The notes beneath the pieces were generated by a model, which worked only from the letters and a program-made list of their open reading frames with translations, was not told the origin of the DNA and did not search any database. Below are positions 58,401 through 64,000 of a stretch of DNA of 64,000 bases, one piece after another (the stretch's first letter is position 1; each line of letters opens with the position of its first letter). The stretch comes from Dendrophyllia cribrosa (lineage: Eukaryota > Cnidaria > Anthozoa > Scleractinia > Dendrophylliidae): contig JAJLRJ010000007.1 in assembly GCA_024195265.1 (NCBI GenBank), positions 28,952,225 through 29,016,224 on the forward strand, given 5' to 3'. Position numbers and translations under genes: made by a program.

Positions 58401-61400
58401 TAATATTCAAAAACTTTGGCACTTTAAAATAACATTTAAAAAAGTTTTTTTAAATAAACTCAGCTCGTTTGCTATCATTGGCTTGAGCTAGGAGCATGTT
58501 ATACGTGGCACAGCTTTGCTTTTGTTACTTGAACAAGCTGTTTCGACAAAAATTTTGTTAGTGGTAGAATTGCTCATCAGATTTCCAGACGTTTTCAGGA
58601 CTTTCAAAGCACTACGCAAGCCTGAGTAATCTTCCCTTAATGTTATAATTATGCAATAATCCATGCAAATGTATTCTTTTTAAGTGCAATAAATGAAGTT
58701 ACAATTAAATATAAATTACTAATTCTTCAAAACTCTTCTTCAGTGTACCTGTGCAAGAATCATTTTGCTTTTGAAGGCATTCTCGTCAAACTCCGAGGTT
58801 CCGATGCTTTCTGAAACAAGGAGGATCAATTAAATATCAGATTACTTGGATAAATCAACACTCAGTGGTTTGTGGAACAAGACATCAATAACACCAATGT
58901 AATCCTTACTTCTTGACAGTCGAACTCCTGACTCCTTATAATCCATAATCTCCAGATCTTTCTTTCGCAGCAGTGCACATAATTCAGTCTGTCTTCTATT
59001 CAACTCAACCACCATGGCCAGCATTGGCTGCACAAGATGTGATCCAACCTTAGAGAAAAGGTTATACATGATTAAAAACTGGCGATCTACATCTGAAGTG
59101 ACTACATCATGAGACAAACTATAAAGAAAACTATCATTTCAACACAGTGTTGTTTGTATGACCAGTACCAAATCTGAGAGAAAGTCGAAAATCGTGTTAT
59201 AAGAAGATCAAGGAGATCAAAGGACAAATAGTTTCTTTTTGTATCTTGTATTCCTTTGTCAAGGACCAGGAACAGAGGACTAAGAAACAGAGGACCAAGG
59301 AACAGAGAACCAAGGAATTGAGGACCAAGGAATAGCAGACTAAGGAACAGAGGACTAAGGAATAGAGGACTAAGGAATAGAGGACTAAGGAATAGAGGAC
59401 TAAGGAACAGAGGACTAAGGAACAGAGGACTAAGAAACAGAGGACTAAGGAACAGAGGACCAAGGAACAGAGGACCAAGGAACAGAGGACTAAGGAACAG
59501 AGGACTAAGGAATAGAGGACTAAGGAACAGAGGACTAAGGAACAGAGGACTAAGGAACAGAGGACGAAGGAACAGAGGACTAAGGAACAGAGGACTAAGG
59601 AACAGAGGACCAAGGAATAGAGGACTAAGGAATAGAGGACTAAGGAACAGAGGACTAAGGAACAGAGGACCAAGGAACAGAGGACCAAGGAACAGAGGAC
59701 GAAGGAACAGAGGACTAAGGAACAGAGGACTAAGAAACAGAGGACTAAGGAACAGAGGACTAAGGAATAGAGGACTAAGGAATAGAGGACTGAGGAACAG
59801 AGGACTAAGGAATAGAGGACTAAGGAATAGAGGACTAAGGAACAGAGGACCAAGGAACAGAGGACTAAGGAATAGAGGACTAAGGAATAGAGGACTAAGA
59901 AACAGAGGACTAAGGAACAGAGGACCAAGGAACAGAGGACTAAGGAATAGAGGACTATGGAATAGAGGACTAAGGAACAGAGGACTAAGGAACAGAGGAC
60001 TAAGGAACAGAAGACTAAGGAACAGAGGACCAAGGAACAGAGGACTAAGGAATAGAGGACTAAGGAACAGAGGACTAAGGAATAGAGGACTAAGGAATAG
60101 AGGACTAAGGAATAGAGGACTAAGGAATAGAGGACTAAGGAATAGAGGACTAAGGAATAGAGGACTAAGGAACAGAGGACCAAGGAACAGAGGACTAAGG
60201 AATAGAGGACTATGGAATAGAGGACTAAGGAACAGAGGACTAAGGAACAGAGGACTAAGGAATAGAGGACTAAGGAACAGAGGACTAAGGAACAGAGGAC
60301 TAAGGAACAGAGGACTAAGGAACAGAGGACTAAGGAACAGAGGACTAAGGAACAGAGGACTAAGGAACAGAGGACTAAGGAACAGAGGACTAAGGAATAG
60401 AGGACTAAGGAATAGAGGACTAAGGAATAGAGGACTAAGGAACAGAGGACTAAGGAACAGAGGACTAAGAAACAGAGGACTAAGGAACAGAGGACCAAGG
60501 AACAGAGGACGAAGGAACAGAGGACTAAGGAACAGAGGACTAAGAAACAGAGGACTAAGGAACAGAGGACTAAGGAATAGAGGACTAAGGAATAGAGGAC
60601 TAAGGAACAGAGGACTAAGGAACAGAGGACTAAGGAACAGAGGACTAAGGAACAGAGGACTAAGGAATAGAGGACCAAGGAACAGAGGACTAAGGAATAG
60701 AGGACTAAGGAACAGAGGACTAAGGAATAGAGGACTAAGGAACAGAGGACTAAGGAACAGAGGACTAAGGAACAGAGGACTAAGGAATAGAGGACTAAGG
60801 AACAGAGGACTAAGGAACAGAGGACTAAGGAACAGAGGACCAAGGAACAGAGGACTAAGGAACAGAGGACTAAGGAACAGAGGACTAAGGAACAGAGGAC
60901 TAAGGAATAGAGGACTAAGGAATAGAGGACTAAGGAACAGAGGACTAAGGAACAGAGGACTAAGGAACAGAGGACTAAGGAACAGAGGACTAAGGAATAG
61001 AGGACCAAGGAACAGAGGACTAAGGAATAGAGGACTAAGGAACAGAGGACTAAGGAATAGAGGACTAAGGAACAGAGGACTAAGGAACAGAGGACTAAGG
61101 AACAGAGGACTAAGGAATAGAGGACTAAGGAACAGAGGACTAAGGAACAGAGGACTAAGGAACAGAGGACCAAGGAATAGAGGACTAAGGAACAGAGGAC
61201 TAAGGAACAGAGGACTAAGGAACAGAGGACCAAGGAACAGAGGACTAAGGAACAGAGGACTAAGGAACAGAGGACTAAGGAATAGAGGACTAAGGAATAG
61301 AGGACTAAGGAACAGAGGACCAAGGAATAGAGGACTAAGGAACAGAGGACTAAGGAACAGAGGACCAAGGAACAGAGGACTAAGGAATAGAGGACTAAGG

Positions 61401-63423
61401 AACAGAGGACTAAGGAATAGAGGACTAAGGAATAGAGGACTAAGGAACAGAGGACTAAGGAATAGAGGACTAAGGAACAGGAAAGTGTTTTCCCCTTAGT
61501 ATTTGCCTGGTAACCGACATCTTTTAATAGAGCTGGTTGGCAACAAATTTCTCATCTTTGTTGATGAATTCATCACCAGAAAAGAAAGTCAAGATACTTT
61601 GAGGTAGAAAACCCGAGGATGTCAAATGCCCCAGGGTACACTGGGGGTAGGCTAATGCCGAGCCCTGGAATTCTAATGTGAGAATAGAAAATGCCCGCGT
61701 AATGCCCAGGAGGAATGGGCAATGCTGGAATTGACAAGTACAATTTGTGTGGTTTAAAACAGGATTACTGTTGACAGCTATTTCTTCTGATGGCACACAG
61801 TTAATTTTAACAAAGTAATATTAACATTCATTATCTTTATACAACAACTAGTGTTCACTCTTTAAAACTTTCGAGAAAAAAAAACAAATTGTAATAAGGA
61901 AACATGAATCTCAATTTGAATGTAGCTAATACTTACCATGGACTTCTCTCCAACTGAACAGTGGAATTCCCAAACAAAAGGCACACCCCCCTGCAACTTT
62001 GTCTTCATTTTAACAAGTTTATTATTAGAGGCAGCATTCTACAGAAAAACAAATGCTTAAGTTAACTAAAAAAAAAGAACTACATCAAATCAAGTTGGGC
62101 TTAGCTTAGCACAGGATGTGAAGGCATCAGTGTTTTGACCATTACTCTTGTGTGCTTGATGGGGTTGTACAGAAACTAGTGTGCGTGTTTTATCCTGTAC
62201 ATGCCAATCCATCGAAAAGTGCTCCTATTCCTGAATTTAAGAGGGAAATGTTTTGCCCCCTATAATTACAACAAAATAAAACTATAAATAATAAAAAACT
62301 GCTGAGAAAGAAGTAAAAAATCTATGGTTACTACAAGATAACTAGTGTGTCCATGGACCAAGTCATGTAAACCAACCTCACATATTGTAAATGTCGTTTC
62401 TCCTTTTTGCTTGATTTCTTCAATACTTTTCTGTACAATTTTTAGCAGGTAAGAAAGCTTTGCTTCAACATTTGGATTAAGTTTCTGTAGAGAATGAATA
62501 ACACAGAATTCTAGTTTGATTTAAATGATTTCTTTTTTACTTCTAGAAGCATTTAAGGTTCACTGTATATAATTTCCCGAGTACATAATTTACTGTTTTG
62601 CCACAGATGAAACAAGGGGGGGGGGGTCACGATCCCGCAATCCATGCATCACATATTTGTTAAATTGCTTAGTCTGGTTCCTGACAAGGATATTAGTTCA
62701 TGAATCACGTTTCCATTTTACTAACTTTCACGTTTCACGCACTGATTTTTGCCCTGATCAGGTGTCACACATAAACCCTTTGCCACCCTCTTTGGGATGG
62801 TGGCTGATAATGGAGCGATTGCAGAATACCCGGCCCATTCATTTACATGTGTCGGTTCGCTTTATAGAATGAGGCAAATAACAATAGGCACTTTTCTTAT
62901 TCAATGAGATGCAAATAAGTGGCATGGGCCGGGTATTCTGCAAGTTAGCCCTGATAATGCATTGGTAACCCAATGAATATCTAAAGCTGGGTTTACCTCG
63001 GTGTAAAAACCTGTAACTTTTTTCTTTGTTTTCTACCTTTATATACACCGAGGATGAGCGCTAAAGCTGGGTTACTAGCTTCATATATGTGGTGGGTGTG
63101 GCAGTCTCTAACATTGGATCCATGACCATCCATCAAGGCCAAACCTAGCATTTTAAGTTATTCAACTTGTCTAAATCCTCCTACTTGGTCTTAAGATATA
63201 GTCATACCTTTGCTCTGGCTCTGAAGTTGTCCTGTTCAACTTTTTCGTACCATAAAGTACTGAAATCCCACAAGCAAAATTCATAGGAGCAGTCCACCTC
63301 GAAAAAAATGGATTTGACTAGAAATGTGTTGTCTAAAATGTTAAATGGTTTCCATGCTTGCGAGTTTAGATCTGGTTTCCAGCGTCGTCTCCAAGAAGTT
63401 TCCTTACGAACAGTGGCAGCCAT
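52332..63423 (-). CDS. NHEJ1: NHEJ1 (XLF), DNA end-joining factor (complete, 8 coding exons)
   Basis: The exons join in frame to 350 residues; human XLF has 299. XLF dimers bridge DNA ends together with XRCC4, LIG4 and Ku during non-homologous end joining in the nucleus. Residues 1-142 form the head domain, with WKPFNILDNTFLVKSIFFEV and VPFVWEFHCS matching human XLF. Residues about 143-209 form the coiled-coil stalk, with LVQPMLAM...ELCALLRKKDLEIMDYKESG close to human. The tail is acidic, then rich in serine and proline, and ends KKRKKRKINL, resembling the C-terminal Ku-binding motif (human ends KRKKPRGLFS). The start ATG at 63421-63423 lies in CAAAATGGCTGCC. Confidence 0.95.
52578..52690. 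mobile_element. Fragment of a TACAGTGGAACC-type mariner MITE
   Basis: TACAGTGGAACCTTGATTTA then repeats of GGTTCGTTACA(A/T)C resemble the left end of Tigger/pogo-like MITEs. The right end was not found. Confidence 0.45.
53290..54260. repeat. Degenerate tandem array, period about 61 bp
   Basis: GTTCAAT anchors recur at about 53691, 53813, 53936, 53998, 54091, 54147 and 54215, mostly at multiples of 61. Each is followed by variants of AAGCTTACAACTCAACTGGC and GAACCACTGAG. An early copy (CTCAGCTCGACTGGAGAGCC) lies near 53340. Copies are strongly diverged. It fills NHEJ1 intron 7. Confidence 0.5.
54850..55067 (-). CDS. NHEJ1: NHEJ1 exon 7: disordered tail
   Basis: It starts EPEEDDDDEDQVYGS and continues with a serine/proline/threonine-rich stretch containing several SP and TP sites (SPRVSPRKTPMTSP), plausible phosphorylation sites. 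It has no human counterpart at sequence level. It ends in phase 0. Confidence 0.87.
55119..55436. mobile_element. Mixed MITE remains in NHEJ1 intron 6
   Basis: GGCCCCGGTTGTTCAAAAGA at the left belongs to the core family of the palindrome at 1406-1850. The right edge AACGCCTGGAAGAGGCTA matches the TAGCCTGTTCCAGGCGTT family. At least two elements are fused or nested. Confidence 0.5.
55440..56110. other. Rest of NHEJ1 intron 6
   Basis: AT-rich sequence with no ORF or clear repeat, apart from a short duplicated CGTGGCGGT(T/A)C near 55650. Confidence 0.4.
56116..56230 (-). CDS. NHEJ1: NHEJ1 exon 6
   Basis: It encodes GFEDAVKDAVTKGFDETSCE and LYKQVMIKRAWLAERDLP. Similarity to human XLF is weak, but the splice sites and phase fit. 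Confidence 0.85.
56372..56470. mobile_element. 99-bp Mutator-like MITE, perfect 9-bp duplication
   Basis: TAGCCTCATACGCAG on the left mirrors CTGCGTAGGAGGCT on the right, and the inside (CCTTAGGGCTCGTCACGCGA) is also mirrored. AGTCCAGCC flanks it exactly at 56363-56371 and 56471-56479. Confidence 0.85.
56615..56793. mobile_element. TA-flanked MITE (GACCACTTTCATAATGGCGG ends)
   Basis: GACCACTTTCATAATGGCGG and about 50 further bases are mirrored exactly at the right end, with TA on both sides. It lies in NHEJ1 intron 5. Confidence 0.8.
56983..58300 (+). mobile_element. Element with G-run/C-run termini carrying an ORF
   Basis: GAAGGTACGTTTTTTTCTTG followed by a run of 14 G on the left mirrors a run of 25 C followed by CCAAGAAAAAACGTATCTTC on the right. 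Between them, GRCCCTCCC-type motifs recur near both ends (GGCCCTCCC, CGACCCTCCC, TGACCCTCCC). It encloses a 323-codon ORF. It lies in NHEJ1 intron 5, antisense to the gene. No transposase was recognised. Confidence 0.65.
57150..58121 (+). CDS. Intact 323-codon ORF with SAP-like motif, function unknown
   Basis: From ATG at 57150, 323 residues are open and end IIYM and TAG. The frame extends upstream without ATG. Residues about 45-70 have cysteines in the pattern C-x13-C-x7-C-x2-C (HCEKGELYMAYRKMSCQ..GELCEYC), a possible metal site. A proline-rich linker follows, then charged helices (about 120-190). At about 198-233 LRVGELELYINHHNIAFKGK and KDKKMKAHI fits the SAP DNA-binding pattern (L-x-V-x-E-L ... 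G-K-K). A serine/aspartate-rich acidic tail ends with two cysteines. Coding-like composition over a kilobase, unbroken, argues for recent function or recent capture. I do not recognise the family. Confidence 0.6.
   Translation: MFHAVQIFYNRDFMKQYHDAPNNKKNTVPGHGYFAKLASFEEEHCEKGELYMAYRKMSCQEKNGELCEYCRATDFVSPSPATPTPRPFPDYSKLPDFHYLPSTKTPTSGRKPDDYQPRAQIKQMFQEGKLKAGDKKAIKQFSDKYIVSEKLVADYIEHLTDIEMRKDKRRTDNDKKRAQRKQQEYNDIDWEDLYHRNQLSSLRVGELELYINHHNIAFKGKKDKKMKAHIGSKILTSIVQDSQNNIQPTSESNSESDSDSDRVESVVGSTSTSSELNDSEDQAVDSQQQEAKEKRYLCQVLLVTDGKGYESSEKTMCRGIIYM
58355..58425. repeat. GAAGAAGGGCAAAGCCCGAAACG repeat fragment
   Basis: CTGAAGAAGGGCAAAGCCCG then AAACGTTTGG is a dispersed motif with a GGGC/GCCC hairpin. 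Only this core is recognisable. Confidence 0.4.
58749..58810 (-). CDS. NHEJ1: NHEJ1 exon 5
   Basis: It encodes KSIGTSEFDENAFKSKMILA and Q, equivalent to human LKTEPFEENSFLEQFM. It ends in phase 0. Confidence 0.92.
58910..59048 (-). CDS. NHEJ1: NHEJ1 exon 4: coiled-coil stalk
   Basis: It encodes VGSHLVQPMLAMVVELNRRQ and LRKKDLEIMDYKESGVRLSR, closely matching human LIRPLMGM and HMKDLEIQDYQESGATL. It ends in phase 1. Confidence 0.95.
59262..61480. repeat. 15-bp minisatellite, about 148 copies, in NHEJ1 intron 3
   Basis: The unit is AGGACTAAGGAACAG, with frequent AATAG, CCAAGG and CGAAGG variants. The period is a multiple of three and lacks minus-strand stops, giving a long spurious frame of VLCSL/VLYSL repeats. 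Blocks of variants recur: 60571-60900 and 60901-61230 are almost identical, 22 units apart. The plus strand is purine-rich, so the NHEJ1 transcript is pyrimidine-rich here. Confidence 0.95.
61490..61800. other. Intron sequence after the minisatellite
   Basis: A minus-strand frame reads LEFQGSALAYPQCTLGHL and a GGGCATTACGCGGGCATT-like hairpin lies near 61700. It looks like a transposon relic without function. Confidence 0.25.
61937..62038 (-). CDS. NHEJ1: NHEJ1 exon 3
   Basis: It encodes 34 residues ending GGVPFVWEFHCSVGEKSM, matching human GLPFYWNFHCMLASPSL at the end of the head domain. Confidence 0.94.
62377..62484 (-). CDS. NHEJ1: NHEJ1 exon 2
   Basis: It encodes 36 residues, KLNPNVEAKLSYLLKIVQKS to TTFTICE. 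The length and pattern match the human helix after ELNKRL. Both ends are in phase 0. Confidence 0.92.
62813..62950. mobile_element. MITE with perfect 9-bp duplication (GCAGAATACCCGG ends)
   Basis: GATTGCAGAATACCCGGCCC on the left mirrors GGGCCGGGTATTCTGCAAG on the right, and CTGATAATG flanks it at 62804-62812 and 62951-62959. The right end finishes TTAGCC, similar to the TAGCC set. It lies in NHEJ1 intron 1. Confidence 0.7.
63208..63423 (-). CDS. NHEJ1: NHEJ1 exon 1: head domain start
   Basis: It encodes 72 residues, including QAWKPFNILDNTFLVKSIFF and STLWYEKVEQDNFRARAK, matching human [20 protein letters not shown] and QVWHEQVDTSVVSQRAK. Donor AAAG/GTATGA. Confidence 0.94.
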
Positions 63424-63470
63424 TTTGTTTTGATCGCACTTCCCGTCATGTATGTCTCCGCGTATTGTCT
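63424..63470 (-). promoter_or_regulatory. NHEJ1 core promoter elements
   Basis: The complement of 63437-63445 reads CGGGAAGTG, an ETS-type site, about 14 bases upstream of the ATG. The ATG itself lies in CAAAATGGCTGCC, close to the YY1 motif often found at translation starts of TATA-less genes. No TATA box is seen. Confidence 0.35.
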
Positions 63471-63670
63471 TTTAAAACAGGGTCTTCCGGCCCTGGCGGC
63501 AAAAAGGGACGCCCAGGTCCGTGGGTCATTCGTCCATTCAAATTTTTATTTTAAGGCGGGAGTCTACCTGAATTTTAATGAAATTTTAAGAGGTTTTAAG
63601 AAGGGATAGGAGAAAGAAAATGAGTTTTGGAACACCAACAGACAGTCGATACCCACGTAAGAGCACCCCA

Positions 63671-64000
63671 GGCCCCGGTTCCTGAAAAGCCGATTAAACT
63701 ATCCCTCGATTAGCGGTTAATCCACGATTAAATTTCTTATTCCTAGGATAACTAATCAAGGGATAAAAAGGCGTTCCTGAAAACGGATTTAGCCCTCGAT
63801 TAACTATCCCCCGATTAAACTCAGAATAAACCGGTTTGACCAGTTGTTCACATGCAGGCGCGCGCGAAAATGACAATTCGCGGGAAAAAGGCGTCTTACA
63901 CGAAGCTTGCAAGCTCTTGTTTTTGATCCATTCTGACTCAAATAGTCTCGTCACAAATTTATATACAAATCAAACCTTTATATTGGTTGTTTTAGTCGAA
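63671..64000. mobile_element. Element with GGCCCCGGTTCCTGAAAAG start, cut by window edge
   Basis: GGCCCCGGTTCCTGAAAAGC is followed by many inverted GATTAAACTATCC/GGATAGTTAATC-type blocks. The first ten bases match the MITE cores at 1557 and 55119. The right end may lie near 63790 or outside the window. Confidence 0.45.

Noticed and set aside
59197..61368. A 723-codon minus-strand frame of VLCSL/VLYSL repeats
   Set aside because: It is the 15-bp minisatellite read in a stop-free frame. It lies within a well-defined NHEJ1 intron and has no coding character beyond the repeat.

Overview
The window is animal nuclear DNA, most likely from an anthozoan cnidarian such as a coral. It is AT-rich, genes are split by GT-AG introns, and the two recognisable genes are animal genes. 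Introns and intergenic DNA are crowded with short inverted-repeat DNA transposons whose termini resemble coral repeats I know. The cnidarian assignment rests on that repeat style and is an inference. No bacterial, viral or CRISPR feature was seen.

Layout, left to right. (1) 1-3092: the 3' end of an unidentified plus-strand gene (exons 2220-2391 and 3024-3092, probably also 168-277), with introns full of palindromic elements. (2) 4181-28417, minus strand: a complete RECK orthologue. I joined 34 coding exons with consistent phases into 1008 codons. They encode a signal peptide, five CC cysteine-knot repeats, a cysteine-rich middle, three Kazal-like modules and a hydrophobic GPI-type tail. (3) 28418-52331: about 24 kb without a confident gene. 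It holds a nested Mutator-like/hAT insertion, an internally deleted PIF/Harbinger element, several MITEs, a 34-bp minisatellite, a possible 36-residue microprotein and some protein-like relics. (4) 52332-63423, minus strand: a complete NHEJ1 (XLF) orthologue, 8 exons and 350 codons. Its introns hold a 2.2-kb array of a 15-bp unit, a 1.3-kb element with G/C-run termini carrying an antisense 323-codon ORF with a SAP-like motif, and a decayed array of about 61-bp period. (5) 63424-64000: the NHEJ1 upstream region and the start of another inverted-repeat element.

RECK acts outside the cell as a GPI-anchored protease inhibitor and Wnt co-receptor. XLF acts in the nucleus in DNA end joining. Nothing suggests the two genes work together. 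The most unusual content is mobile DNA: a set of elements with TAGCC-type ends and 9-bp target duplications, one of which carries a reverse-transcriptase relic, and the ORF-bearing cassette in NHEJ1 intron 5.
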